A DNA stretch of 59,313 nucleotides from W425 sp964503235 (GCA_964503235.1 CAZCZJ010000004.1:1-59313); one strand, 5' to 3'; shown: positions 25,903 to 35,220, counted from the first letter of the stretch. Notes: generated from the sequence alone by a model not told the origin. Program-made: numbers and translations.

Positions 25903-26232
25903 TTATAGTGGCGCCAGGATAACCGAACGCGGTTTTTCCTCCATGGTTTTTACCAGTTCGGAGACGGGACCGTACATCATGCAGGTAGCCTGGCAATGCT
26001 TCACACAGGCGGGTAAATCGCCGTCTTTGGTCCTATCCGCGCAGAGGTCGCAGAACCTGGTGGTAAAAGGGATAAAGTCGAGGTGTACCTTGTCGGGGCC
26101 GACCGTCTCGATTTCATCTACCCTGATGCCGACCATGCCGTCGGAGAAATTGTGCTCTTGCTTGCAGGCTACCTCGCAGGCGTGGCAGCCGGTACAGTAT
26201 TCATATTCAATAAGTAAGCCGTTACGAGCCAT
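25903..26232 (-). CDS. Ferredoxin-like electron-transfer subunit of molybdopterin oxidoreductase
   Basis: 109 residues, 11 bases downstream of the molybdopterin subunit gene. Nine cysteines are arranged as Cys13, 16, 19, 23 (CTGCHACEVAC) and Cys61, 64, 76, 80, 84 (CDLCADR, ACVKHCQATC), enough for two [4Fe-4S] clusters, fewer than the four of a full DmsB/PsrB-type subunit. No Tat signal, so it is cytoplasmic. It would carry electrons between the large subunit and an unidentified partner. Confidence 0.9.
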   Translation of the reverse strand: MARNGLLIEYEYCTGCHACEVACKQEHNFSDGMVGIRVDEIETVGPDKVHLDFIPFTTRFCDLCADRTKDGDLPACVKHCQATCMMYGPVSELVKTMEEKPRSVILAPL

Positions 26233-26243
26233 GGCTACTCCTT

Positions 26244-28481
26244 TCAGTCCCTAATCCTGGTAACGCGACAAAGGCTTGACCGGTAATCGGTACCGCCGAA
26301 CCCCGACTTGCCTTGATTACCCATAGAAGTAAGATTATTGATGTTATAGTCCCAGGTGCTGAACAGGTTGGGGGCTTTACCCTCTGTCTCAGGCAGCCAC
26401 CAGCCGTGGGGTGCGGTAACGACCTTTGGGTGGGCGGTGGCGGTGACCTTAGCCTTCATTTTAACCCTGCCCCGCTTGTTCTCGATATAGACCCACTCTC
26501 CGTTACTGATGCCGAGTTCCTCAGCCGTCTTATCGTTAATTTCACACATGGGGTACGGGTCAAGCTCGCGGAGCCAGGGAATCATGCGGTGCTCCGAATG
26601 GAAGAAGACCGGAGAACGCCGTCCGGTGGTAAGGATAAGCGGGTAGTCTTTAGCGACATCGGGCGTGGCGACATAGCTCTCAGCGGGTTCTTCGTAATAG
26701 GGCAGAGGGTCGAGTCCCCACTCTTCATAACGCTTGGAGTAAAGCTCAACCTTGCCGGTAGGCGTATCGAATCCGGGCTGACCGTCCTGACGCAGCAGAC
26801 CTTTTTCATACCGGTAATAGGGCCGGGTAGGATGCCCTTCAGGCGGGAATTCCCATCCTCCCTTCGCGGCTAAAGTATCGAAATCAGTATTACCGTCCTT
26901 GAGGCGGTCATTGATAAGGTCTTTTACGGTATCATATGGAATCGGATTGGTAGCCAGCCGTTTGGCCATTTCCAGATTAATCTCCCAGTCGGACTTGCAC
27001 TCGCCGACAGGGTCGACGGCGGGCTGGGTGACGCAGAGCGGCTGCCACCAGGAACGGAAGCTCTCCTTCTCGCAGAAGGAAACGGCGGGGAGGAAGATAT
27101 CCGCCAGAGCCATCGAGGTTGGGTTCTGGAAAAGGTCAACACAGACGACGAAATCCAGCTTCTTCATGGCTTCGTAATGACGTCGTGGGTCGGCGGCCTG
27201 ACCGCCAAGGATATTGGAGGTCTGTATCCAGGCACCCCTGACTTTATAGGGTTGGCCGGTCTCCAGTTGCTCGATAAGGACGTCGGGCTGTACCCATCCC
27301 CGGAAATTCTTAATCATGGGATAATCGTTAGCGCCGATTCTCTTCTCGTTAAGCTTTTTAACGAGTTCCTCGCCGTAGAGCTTGGTAAGCTCGGCGGAAC
27401 TGAAGGGATAGGTGGTAACGCCGTGAGAGTTCTTGGCGATGACGTTGCCGCCGGGATTATCAATATTTCCGGTAATAGACCACAGCTGGTTAATTGCTTG
27501 AGCGACAACGCTACCCGCGGGCATGGCATCCACCGGCTCGCCCCACTGTATCGCCGAGGGTTTATTCTGAGCGTAAAGTCGGGCAGCTTTCCTGATAAGG
27601 TCGGCAGGTACCCAGGTAATTTCCTCGACTTTTTCCGGAGGGTATTCCTGGACTCTCTCTTTCAACTCGTCGAAACCGTAGCACCACTTCTCGACGAATG
27701 CTTTATCGTAAATGCCTTCGTTAATAATAACGTTGAGCATACCCAGGGCGATGGCGCCGTCGGTGCCGGGTCGGTTCTGCAAATGGACATCAGCACGGCA
27801 GGAAAACCAGGTAGAACGGGGGTCGATAACGATGAGCCTGGAGCCCCTCTTCATGCAGTCGATTATCCAGTGTCCGAAAAAGCCATCGTGGCAGCCGGCA
27901 ATGGGATTCTGCGCCCAGATGATGATATACTTGGGCGGCTCCCACTCTTTGGAATCGTAACGTTCCTCCAAAAACTGGGAGGCGTCCAGAACGCAGTAGG
28001 CTCCCTGCGTGGCGAACATGGCGCCGAGTCGGGGTGTGTAGCAGGCGTGACCGGCCAGTCCTACCTGAACCCAGTTGGGACTGCCGTAGGCATACATCAA
28101 GAAGGTGATGGGCCCGCCGATGTCCCGGCCGGTGCCCTGACAGAAAATAACCGACTCCGCTCCGTATTTATCACGGATATCCTTGAGCCTGGTCTCGATG
28201 GTGCCGTAGGCTTCGTCCCAGCTGATGGGCTCCCATTTACCTTCACCGCGTTCCCCGACTCGCTTCAGAGGGGTGGTAACGCGGTCGGGGTGGTACATGT
28301 ATTGCGGTAGAGCCAGCCCCTTGGGGCAGAGCCTTCCCTGGTTGAAGGGGTGATTCTTGTCACCCTCGACACAAATTACCTTGCCGTCTTTAACGTAAAT
28401 CTCAGCCCCGCATCCTCCGTGTGAGCCGCACCCGGCCGACCACATGGCGGAGAGGACAATCTTATCTGCATCTTTCGCCAT
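26244..28481 (-). CDS. Molybdopterin (Mo/W) oxidoreductase, large subunit
   Basis: 745 residues of the DMSO-reductase superfamily. The C-terminal half has the molybdopterin-binding segments (TTGRRSPVFFHSEHR, GWWLPE). The likely metal ligand is Cys147 in GHACYTPR. The N-terminal cluster motif is unusual: Cys18, His21, Cys24 and Cys52 (CGSHGGC, GRLCPKG) instead of CxxCxxxC. There is no Tat signal, so the enzyme is cytoplasmic. It is read from a near-consensus promoter and pairs with the ferredoxin subunit. Substrate unknown; neighbouring CoA-thioester genes suggest a link to their pathway. Confidence 0.9.
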   Translation of the reverse strand: MAKDADKIVLSAMWSAGCGSHGGCGAEIYVKDGKVICVEGDKNHPFNQGRLCPKGLALPQYMYHPDRVTTPLKRVGERGEGKWEPISWDEAYGTIETRLKDIRDKYGAESVIFCQGTGRDIGGPITFLMYAYGSPNWVQVGLAGHACYTPRLGAMFATQGAYCVLDASQFLEERYDSKEWEPPKYIIIWAQNPIAGCHDGFFGHWIIDCMKRGSRLIVIDPRSTWFSCRADVHLQNRPGTDGAIALGMLNVIINEGIYDKAFVEKWCYGFDELKERVQEYPPEKVEEITWVPADLIRKAARLYAQNKPSAIQWGEPVDAMPAGSVVAQAINQLWSITGNIDNPGGNVIAKNSHGVTTYPFSSAELTKLYGEELVKKLNEKRIGANDYPMIKNFRGWVQPDVLIEQLETGQPYKVRGAWIQTSNILGGQAADPRRHYEAMKKLDFVVCVDLFQNPTSMALADIFLPAVSFCEKESFRSWWQPLCVTQPAVDPVGECKSDWEINLEMAKRLATNPIPYDTVKDLINDRLKDGNTDFDTLAAKGGWEFPPEGHPTRPYYRYEKGLLRQDGQPGFDTPTGKVELYSKRYEEWGLDPLPYYEEPAESYVATPDVAKDYPLILTTGRRSPVFFHSEHRMIPWLRELDPYPMCEINDKTAEELGISNGEWVYIENKRGRVKMKAKVTATAHPKVVTAPHGWWLPETEGKAPNLFSTWDYNINNLTSMGNQGKSGFGGTDYRSSLCRVTRIRD

Positions 28482-28530
28482 AAACTGGCTCCTTTCTCAA
28501 AGCTGGGAATTTATAGCTGTCACTGTAAAT

Positions 28531-28558
28531 ATTATAAGTTCGGGAGCGTGGCTGTCAA
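28531..28558 (-). promoter_or_regulatory. Near-consensus promoter of the molybdopterin oxidoreductase operon
   Basis: TTGACA at 28558-28553, 16-base spacer, TATAAT at 28536-28531 on the minus strand, about 50 bases upstream of the ATG at 28481. GAAAGGAG serves as Shine-Dalgarno. Confidence 0.85.
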
Positions 28559-28616
28559 ATCTGGGGAGGATTTTTAGGTTTGATTTTGGATGAATGTTTA
28601 CGCTCATCCCCTTTAT

Positions 28617-28820
28617 CCCCCTCTCAAACAGATAGATTTTTATTCCCCATTTTCCACCTGTTTGAGAGGGGGAGATATAAGTAAGAGGGGCTTTCGCCCC
28701 TCTTCGCAGGCTACTCCCCATTTGGGCGGGGAAAGATATTAAATTATGGGTAATAAGGAACGGGAATATTATCGGACGAGAAGGAGATGCTGCGAGGGAG
28801 GCCGGGTGGGAAAAGATAAC
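28617..28820 (-). repeat. Composite intergenic hairpin element (copy C, inverted)
   Basis: Module P at 28617-28672 is a 15-bp inverted repeat CCCCCTCTCAAACAG/CTGTTTGAGAGGGGG. Module Q at 28683-28720 has GAGGGGC/GCCCCTC. Module R at about 28765-28820 matches the trp-operon repeat in reverse. Read on the minus strand the order is R-Q-P, the same as the copy at 8815-9022. Confidence 0.8.
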
Positions 28821-28830
28821 AAAGCGGGGG

Positions 28831-29063
28831 GAGGGGAAAGAGCATCCGGTATTTCCCAAAACCAGACAGGGCTATTCTACAACCAAATATTACGGGCGAC
28901 TTACAGCTACAAATGTTGCTTTGAAGGGTAATTTCTGTTAAGATTTTTATGTGGAAATATCCATCAGAATTATTCCTGTGTTCACATTACCTCCTTCATC
29001 CCATACCAGGTATGATTTTTTGAATTTTACTACCCTACACTATTAACCTAAGGAGATTTTGGT
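28831..29063. other. Intergenic stretch before the thiolase operon
   Basis: No gene, RNA or convincing repeat seen. The segment becomes AT-rich towards the thiolase gene, which has the Shine-Dalgarno AAGGAG at 29050-29055; its promoter is probably here but I cannot name clear boxes. Confidence 0.5.
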
Positions 29064-30257
29064 ATGACAGAAAAGAAAAGAGCAGTAATCGTCGGTGGTG
29101 GAACGAGCAAATTCGGCGTCAGGCAGGCAACCATACATGACATGATTCAGGAGGCCGCCAGGGCTTGCGCCGACGACATACCCAGACTAAAGCCGTCGGA
29201 TATCGACGGTCTTATCATTGCCACGACCATGGCGGGTCGGCATTCATCGGCATTGAACACGGCGCCACTGGTCGTGCACCGACTCGGACTGAGTCCGACC
29301 TCTATCTGCATCAGACTGGACACACTGTGTGCCGGCTCCAATTCCGCGGTAATCGTCGCCAAAGGACTGATAGAAAGTGGTATCGCCGAGGTCATCCTGG
29401 TGACCGGAGCCGAGAAGGTCTATGCGCCGCAGCGCTGGGAGACCAACTATACGCAGTTGATGGTCAACGACCACGACTGGGACTCGGCGATGGGTCTGGG
29501 TGTACCCCCGCCATTCTTCGCTATGATCGCCCGGATGCACATGAAGAGATACGGCACCACCAAGGAGCAAATGGCGCATGTCTCGGTGACCAACTACACC
29601 TACGGCACCGACAGCCCTAAAGCCCACTTCGGCGGCAGGTCTCTAACGATGTCGGAGGCGCTGGAAGCCAGGATAATCGCCGAGCCTTTCGGGCTGTACG
29701 ACTGCTGCCCGCTCTCCGACGGAGCGTCGGCTATCATCATTGCCTCGGAGGAGAGAGCCAGAGAGCTATCGGACCGACCGCTGGTCTACCTGCGCGGCAC
29801 CGGTCAGCACGCCACCCACAGCATGTCGGCCGGCTGGCCCGGTGATACGCTGGCTGAGTGGCCTCATCTGAAAACGGCCGGCGAGGTAGCTTTTAAGAAT
29901 GCCAAACTGACCCCCAAGGACATCGACGTCGCTCAGACCCACGACTGCTTTACCATCTCGGAGATTATCGAGCTGGAAGAGCTCGGTTTCTGCGCGAAAG
30001 GCGAGGGCGGTGAGTTCGTCGCTTCCGGGGCTATCAAGCTTGATGGCGCCATACCCACCAATACCGACGGCGGGCTCCTCGTGTACGGGCATCCCTTCGG
30101 TGCCTCCGGGGCGCGCCAGGCGCTGGAGATAAACAAGCAGCTCCAGGGCCGCGCCCTCCACCAGGTGAAGGACGCCAAGTTCGGGCTGACGCATAACCTC
30201 AGCGGTACCTGCGCTCAGCATACCGTGGTCATCTACGGTAGAGAACCAGTAGATTAA
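29064..30257 (+). CDS. SCP2-type thiolase (acetyl-CoA C-acyltransferase)
   Basis: 397 residues. The nucleophile is Cys89 in LDTLCAGSNSA; QTHDCFTISEI, YGHPFGASGARQ and a distal HNLSGTCAQH complete the SCP2-thiolase pattern. The active-site Cys is kept, so thiolysis is more likely than the retro-aldol reaction of Cys-less Ltp2-type relatives. It is followed 33 bases later by a DUF35 protein, its usual partner in bacteria and archaea. First gene of the acyl-CoA oxidation operon. Confidence 0.92.
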   Translation: MTEKKRAVIVGGGTSKFGVRQATIHDMIQEAARACADDIPRLKPSDIDGLIIATTMAGRHSSALNTAPLVVHRLGLSPTSICIRLDTLCAGSNSAVIVAKGLIESGIAEVILVTGAEKVYAPQRWETNYTQLMVNDHDWDSAMGLGVPPPFFAMIARMHMKRYGTTKEQMAHVSVTNYTYGTDSPKAHFGGRSLTMSEALEARIIAEPFGLYDCCPLSDGASAIIIASEERARELSDRPLVYLRGTGQHATHSMSAGWPGDTLAEWPHLKTAGEVAFKNAKLTPKDIDVAQTHDCFTISEIIELEELGFCAKGEGGEFVASGAIKLDGAIPTNTDGGLLVYGHPFGASGARQALEINKQLQGRALHQVKDAKFGLTHNLSGTCAQHTVVIYGREPVD

Positions 30258-30290
30258 TCGGTACTTAAATATTACCAAAGGAGAAGAGAA

Positions 30291-30803
30291 ATGGCTGATT
30301 TACAGAAGGCAGAGATAGTGGGCACCCCGGCTATGGAAGGCACCTATATATCGGAAATGGATATGTGGCCTTTCGAGTGCCAGGAGTTTAACCGTATCTA
30401 TCCTTTTTACGATAATCTCAGGGCGGGCAAGTTCACCACCACCAAGTGCAAAGCCTGCGGACATATCGCTTTCCCCCCTGGTGTAATCTGCCCCAAGTGC
30501 TGGTCGGAAGACCTGGAGTGGGTGGAGTTACCACAGCGGGCCAAGGTCGTCTGCTTTACCGAGACGCAGGCAGGGGCCCCCATCGGTTTCCCGTCGCCCC
30601 TTATCATGGCCTGGCTGACATTCGGTGAGGACACGCCGCTGAAACACCTGCTGGGACGAATCATAAACTGTAAAGAAGGTGAGCTTAAAGAAGGTGACGA
30701 GGTAAAGTTCGTTGTTTTTGACGTCCCTTCCCATCCCATAGATGTAAAAAGAGATACCGCAATTCGCGACCGTGTTTACTATGCTTTCGAACCTGTGAAA
30801 TAG
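30291..30803 (+). CDS. DUF35 zinc-ribbon/OB-fold partner of thiolase
   Basis: 170 residues: an N-terminal zinc ribbon with CKACGH and CPKC, then an OB-fold (VVCFTETQAG, PLIMAWLTFGED). Such proteins pair with SCP2-type thiolases, and in some complexes bind or channel the acyl-CoA substrate. An AAAGGAGAAGAG Shine-Dalgarno precedes the ATG. Located between thiolase and the hydroxyacyl-CoA dehydrogenase gene. Confidence 0.92.
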   Translation: MADLQKAEIVGTPAMEGTYISEMDMWPFECQEFNRIYPFYDNLRAGKFTTTKCKACGHIAFPPGVICPKCWSEDLEWVELPQRAKVVCFTETQAGAPIGFPSPLIMAWLTFGEDTPLKHLLGRIINCKEGELKEGDEVKFVVFDVPSHPIDVKRDTAIRDRVYYAFEPVK

Positions 30804-30847
30804 TAGCTCCAAAACCCGGTAATACTTGTAGAAGGGGGATATATGCC

Positions 30848-32836
30848 GTGAAAGAGATAAAAAACGTTACCGTGCTGGGCGCCGGTTCCATGGGAGCTCT
30901 GATAGCTGCACTGGCCGCTGAAGCCGGATATAAGGTAAAAATCAGGGATATCGAGGAGAAATACCTTGACCGCGGCCGCGACACGCTAAACAGTGTCTAT
31001 GACCGGCGTATCAGCCAGAAAAGAATGACGGAAGCGGATAAAAAAGCCATCCTCGACCGGATGACTTTCCTGGTAGATGTTAAGGAAGCGGTCAAGGACG
31101 CCGACATTATCATCGAAGCCGTGCCCGAGATAATGGACCTGAAGAAGAGCGTACTAAAAGAATCTACGGCATTGTGTCCTGACGACTGCGTCTTCGCCAC
31201 CAACACCTCCTCGCTGAGCATCGCCGAGATAGCCACGGCAGCCAAGAAACCGGGTAATGTGGTCGGTACGCATTACTTCAACCCGCCGAGTCGGATGACT
31301 TTACTGGAAATCATCCAGCATGACAAAACAAGTAAAACAGCTATTGAGATTGCGGAGAAGGTAGCGATAGCCATGGGACGGGCGGTCGTTCATGTTACCG
31401 ACGTTCCCGGATTCATCGCCAACCGGATATTCTGCAATATGGCTAACGAAGCCGACTGGGCCCTAGCCCGGGGTGAAGCCAAGGATGCCTTCGAAATAGA
31501 CTCTGCCATTAAATACAAGCTGGGAATGCCCATGGGTATGCTGGAGCTCCAGGACACCCTCGGCGGGGGCTCTATCGATACCCAGTTCCACGTCATGGAG
31601 TATTTCGGCGAGACGATGGGCAAGAGCTACGGTCCCGCTCCCATACTGGAAAAATGTTTTAAAGCCGGTAATTACGGTCAGAAGACCGGTAAAGGTTATT
31701 ACGACTGGTCAAAGGGAAAGACCAACGAAATCCCCATGAATGCCGGGGCGGACTTCGACCCGATAAGGGTGCTGGCTACGGCGGTCAACGAAGGCGTCAA
31801 GCTTATTGAGATGAAAGCCACCACCATGGAAGAGATAGATACGGCCGTTCTTCTCGGTCTCAACTACCCGAGGGGCCTTTTCAGAATGGCCGATAGCGTC
31901 GGGCTGGATAATATCGTCAATGAACTTGACCGTCTCTATAAAAAATATAAGAAAGAAGAGAGATATAAAGTATCTCCCATCCTGACGAAAATGGTGAAAC
32001 AGGGAAAACTGGGCCGGAAAACCGGCCAGGGATTTTATTCATACAGGCCTTCAGAATATGAATTCGTTAAATTAGATATCAATAAAGAGACTAAAGTGGC
32101 CAAGCTTATCCTCAACCGACCCAACCGCGCCAATGCCTTCAATGCCGATTTCATGACGGAGATAGATAAAGCTCTGGGTGAACTGGAGAACAACGATAAC
32201 GTACGGTGCGTCGTTATCACCGGTGCCGGAGCCAACTTCTGCGGCGGCGCCGATTTTGCTGCCTTTGCCTCCGGTCAGGTGGAAGCCGCCATTAACTTCA
32301 GCGAAGCCCCCCATGACGTTTTCACCCGGATAGAGATTTTCCCGAAACCGGTAATCGCCGCCGTTAACGGACCGGCCATGGGCGGCGGACTGGAAATGGC
32401 TTTAGCCTGCGATATCAGGATAATGAGCAAGTCAGCCATGGTAAGACTCCCGGAATTGACCCTCGGGCTGCTGCCCGGTGCCGGAGCCACCCAGCGTCTC
32501 GGTCGACTTATCGGCTGGGCACGCGCTAAAGAGATGATATTGTTATCCGACCCGGTCAACGCCGATAAAGCCCTCGAATGGGGTCTGGCCAACTACATAG
32601 CCGAACCGAAAGATTTTATGAAGCTGGTTGATGATACTGCCGTTAAGCTGGCAGAGGGTGCGCCGCTGGCTCAAAAACTGGCTAAAAACCTTATCTATTA
32701 CGGCGCCCAGGCCGACCAGCGTACCGCCCTTTACCTGGAGGCGGCTATATCCGGTGACATCGCCTTAACCGAAGACCTGAACGAGGGGATTGTAGCCATG
32801 TACGGCCGGCGCAAGCCCAAATTCACCGGCAAGTAA
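30848..32836 (+). CDS. Fused 3-hydroxyacyl-CoA dehydrogenase / enoyl-CoA hydratase
   Basis: 662 residues starting with GTG at 30848 (AAGGGGGATAT upstream). Residues 1 to about 400 are the NAD-dependent dehydrogenase: VTVLGAGSMGALIA, catalytic His in GTHYFNPPSRM and two C-terminal helical repeats. Residues about 410-662 are a crotonase with oxyanion-loop segment FCGGADFAAF and both family Glu residues, in MGGGLEMALACDI and LPELTLGLLPGAG. One polypeptide thus hydrates the enoyl-CoA and oxidises the product. The dehydrogenase-first order is opposite to E. coli FadB. Confidence 0.94.
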   Translation: MKEIKNVTVLGAGSMGALIAALAAEAGYKVKIRDIEEKYLDRGRDTLNSVYDRRISQKRMTEADKKAILDRMTFLVDVKEAVKDADIIIEAVPEIMDLKKSVLKESTALCPDDCVFATNTSSLSIAEIATAAKKPGNVVGTHYFNPPSRMTLLEIIQHDKTSKTAIEIAEKVAIAMGRAVVHVTDVPGFIANRIFCNMANEADWALARGEAKDAFEIDSAIKYKLGMPMGMLELQDTLGGGSIDTQFHVMEYFGETMGKSYGPAPILEKCFKAGNYGQKTGKGYYDWSKGKTNEIPMNAGADFDPIRVLATAVNEGVKLIEMKATTMEEIDTAVLLGLNYPRGLFRMADSVGLDNIVNELDRLYKKYKKEERYKVSPILTKMVKQGKLGRKTGQGFYSYRPSEYEFVKLDINKETKVAKLILNRPNRANAFNADFMTEIDKALGELENNDNVRCVVITGAGANFCGGADFAAFASGQVEAAINFSEAPHDVFTRIEIFPKPVIAAVNGPAMGGGLEMALACDIRIMSKSAMVRLPELTLGLLPGAGATQRLGRLIGWARAKEMILLSDPVNADKALEWGLANYIAEPKDFMKLVDDTAVKLAEGAPLAQKLAKNLIYYGAQADQRTALYLEAAISGDIALTEDLNEGIVAMYGRRKPKFTGK

Positions 32837-32848
32837 GGAGCCTTTATT

Positions 32849-34027
32849 TTGGACTTTGTATTTACTCCGGAAGAAGAGGCTTTTCGTCAGGAAGTCGCTT
32901 CATTTCTCGATAAAGAAGTCCCGAAAATTTACCGGGAAAAGAAGCTGACATTTTTCGACATGTCCAGTCAGGAAGACTGGATTCAGGTCCACCGGTCTAT
33001 GGCGGAAAAACTGGGGGAGAAGGGGTGGATTTCTTTACATTGGCCCAGGGAATACGGCGGTCAGGATAAATCACCGTTTCACCGGCTAATCCTCAGAGAA
33101 GAGCTAACCCGCTATCATTCGCCCGGCTATGATTCTATCGGAGCGGGCATCGTCGCACCGGCATTGCTTCTTAAAGGGAGTGACGAACAGAAGAAGCAAC
33201 ACCTGCCGGGAATAGCTTCCGGTAAGGTGATATGGTGCGAGACTCTAAGCGAGCCCGGTCACGGTTCCGACCTCGCCTCTATCGAAGTGTTCGCCAAAGA
33301 AGAAACCGACTGCTTCGTCGTTAACGGGCAGAAGATATGGACTACCAATGGACATTTCGCTGACTGGAATGCCCTGGTGACGCGGACCGACCGCGAGGTC
33401 GACCCCAAATACCGGGGGCTTACCTTTTTCCTGGTCGATATGAAGACACCCGGAATAACGGTTAATCCCATCATCAACATGGCGGGACACCACGAGTTCA
33501 ACGAGGTATTTTTCGATGACGTGCACATTCCCAAAGGGAATATCGTCGGCGGACTCAACCGGGGATTTTACGTGGTCATGTCTTTACTCGATTACGAGCG
33601 TACGTCGGATACGGTCTATGCATTCGCCGATATCTATCTGAAAGACCTCGCCGGGTACGCCCGTAAAAACAACCTGCTGACGCCGGTACTGGAAAGCCGG
33701 ATGGCACAGCTCATTGCCGACTGCGAAGTAGCCCGATTGCTTCATTATTACGTTACCTGGATGCAGAGTCAGGACAAAGTGCCCAACTACGAATCGGCCA
33801 TGAGCAAGATGTACAGCTTTGAGCTAAACCAGCGGGTTGCGGAGTTCGGTATGGAGCTACTGGGACAGTACAGTCAGCTGACCGAAGCATCGCCTCTGGT
33901 GCCCATGTACGGCCGAATACCTTCCTGCTATTACCGCTCGTTCGGCTACAGTCTGGAACAGGGCACTTCAGAAATTGACCGCGATGTCATCGCTCAGAGG
34001 GGACTGGGACTACCCCGCCTGCGCTGA
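32849..34027 (+). CDS. Acyl-CoA dehydrogenase, catalytic subunit of a pair
   Basis: 392 residues starting with TTG at 32849 behind AAGGAG. FAD-binding motifs WCETLSEPGHGSDLAS and IWTTNG are present, and the C-terminus has QGTSEIDRDVIAQRGLGLP. The probable catalytic base is Glu250 in LLDYERT, the position used by isovaleryl-CoA dehydrogenase and the catalytic chain of heterotetrameric actinobacterial enzymes. The next gene is a paralogue lacking this Glu, so the two probably form an alpha2-beta2 enzyme. Confidence 0.92.
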   Translation: MDFVFTPEEEAFRQEVASFLDKEVPKIYREKKLTFFDMSSQEDWIQVHRSMAEKLGEKGWISLHWPREYGGQDKSPFHRLILREELTRYHSPGYDSIGAGIVAPALLLKGSDEQKKQHLPGIASGKVIWCETLSEPGHGSDLASIEVFAKEETDCFVVNGQKIWTTNGHFADWNALVTRTDREVDPKYRGLTFFLVDMKTPGITVNPIINMAGHHEFNEVFFDDVHIPKGNIVGGLNRGFYVVMSLLDYERTSDTVYAFADIYLKDLAGYARKNNLLTPVLESRMAQLIADCEVARLLHYYVTWMQSQDKVPNYESAMSKMYSFELNQRVAEFGMELLGQYSQLTEASPLVPMYGRIPSCYYRSFGYSLEQGTSEIDRDVIAQRGLGLPRLR

Positions 34028-34054
34028 CCATTGTTTAAATTACGGAGGATTAAT

Positions 34055-35182
34055 TTGGATTTCGCTCTCAACGAACAGCAGGAAATGATGCAGTCTCTCG
34101 CCAGAGACTTCCTGTCTGACGAGTACACCGATAAAGTACTCAAAGCCATGGTTGAGGACGAAAAGGGGCATACGCCCGAATTGTGGCAAAAGCTGGCGGC
34201 GGTAAACCTCACCGGGCTGGCGATACCGGAAGAGTACGGCGGTGTGGGCGATTTCCTCGATTTGATTGTGGTGCTGGAAGAGATGGGACGTGCCTGCTTC
34301 ATCAGTCCCTTTTTCACCACGGTAGTATTGGGAGCTTCGGCAATTATGGAAGCGGGCAGCGGGGAACAGAAACGGCAGTATTTACCAGCTATCGCCGAGG
34401 GCAAATCTATCATCACTCTAGCTGTAACCGAATCATCGGGTAGCTATGCACCGGAAGCCATTTCGTTAAAAGCAGCACAAAATGGTAGTGATTATATTCT
34501 TAACGGTGCGAAACTATTTGTGCCTGATGCTCTCGCCGCCGACCATATAATCTGCGCCGCCCGCACGAGAGAAGCGTCCGACCCACAAAAGGGGATTTTA
34601 CTAATAATACTTGACATAAATGTACCGGGGGTTCATATAAAACCTCTCAAGACGGTATCCGGGGATAAGCAGTGTGAATTAACGTTCACCGATGTTAAAG
34701 TCTCTATAGATAACGTCCTGGGCGAAGCGGACAAGGGCTGGGCATATATAGATAGAATAATGCAGAAAGCCAATGTCGCCCGGTGCGCCGAGAGTGTAGG
34801 GCTCTCCCAGCAGGCTTTGAACATGGCGCTGGACTATGCCAAGGAGAGGATAGCTTTCGGGCATCCGATCGGGGCTTTCCAGAGTATTCGACATCGCTGC
34901 GCCGATATGCTCATCGATGTCGACGGTTCCCGGCTCGTGACTTATCAGGCAGCCTGGTTAATTAACGAAAGTCTGCCAGCTGAGAGAGAAGCAGCTGCCG
35001 CTAAAGCCTGGGTAAGCCAGGCTAGTCGGCGTGTGATGAACTCGGCTCATCAGGTTCACGGCGCCATCGGTTTTACCGAAGACCATATCCTGCATTACTA
35101 CACCAAGAAAGCCAGGTTTAATGAGTTCAGCTTCGGGGATGCTGACTACCATTTTGAGAAACTCTTAACACATTATAAATAA
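34055..35182 (+). CDS. Acyl-CoA dehydrogenase-like, probable non-catalytic partner subunit
   Basis: I place the start at the TTG at 34055 (375 residues, MDFALNEQQEMMQ), because GGAGGA lies at 34043-34048; a TTG at 34031 has no such site. The fold is acyl-CoA dehydrogenase (PEEYGGVG, AFGHPIGAFQSIRH, HQVHGAIGFTE). The catalytic Glu position is Ala239 (QKANVARC), and the GGTSEI segment of the partner is lost. It follows the catalytic paralogue by 27 bases. Such unequal pairs are known from steroid side-chain degradation. Confidence 0.9.
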   Translation: MDFALNEQQEMMQSLARDFLSDEYTDKVLKAMVEDEKGHTPELWQKLAAVNLTGLAIPEEYGGVGDFLDLIVVLEEMGRACFISPFFTTVVLGASAIMEAGSGEQKRQYLPAIAEGKSIITLAVTESSGSYAPEAISLKAAQNGSDYILNGAKLFVPDALAADHIICAARTREASDPQKGILLIILDINVPGVHIKPLKTVSGDKQCELTFTDVKVSIDNVLGEADKGWAYIDRIMQKANVARCAESVGLSQQALNMALDYAKERIAFGHPIGAFQSIRHRCADMLIDVDGSRLVTYQAAWLINESLPAEREAAAAKAWVSQASRRVMNSAHQVHGAIGFTEDHILHYYTKKARFNEFSFGDADYHFEKLLTHYK

Positions 35183-35220
35183 TTTGATTATGGTTAAAGG
35201 GTGCTTACTTCACCCCTTTA

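Noticed and set aside
27177..28310. Long plus-strand open frame of 377 codons opposite the molybdopterin oxidoreductase gene
   Set aside because: It lies wholly antisense to a gene with clear family motifs, has no recognisable domain or Shine-Dalgarno, and reflects the codon bias of the real gene.
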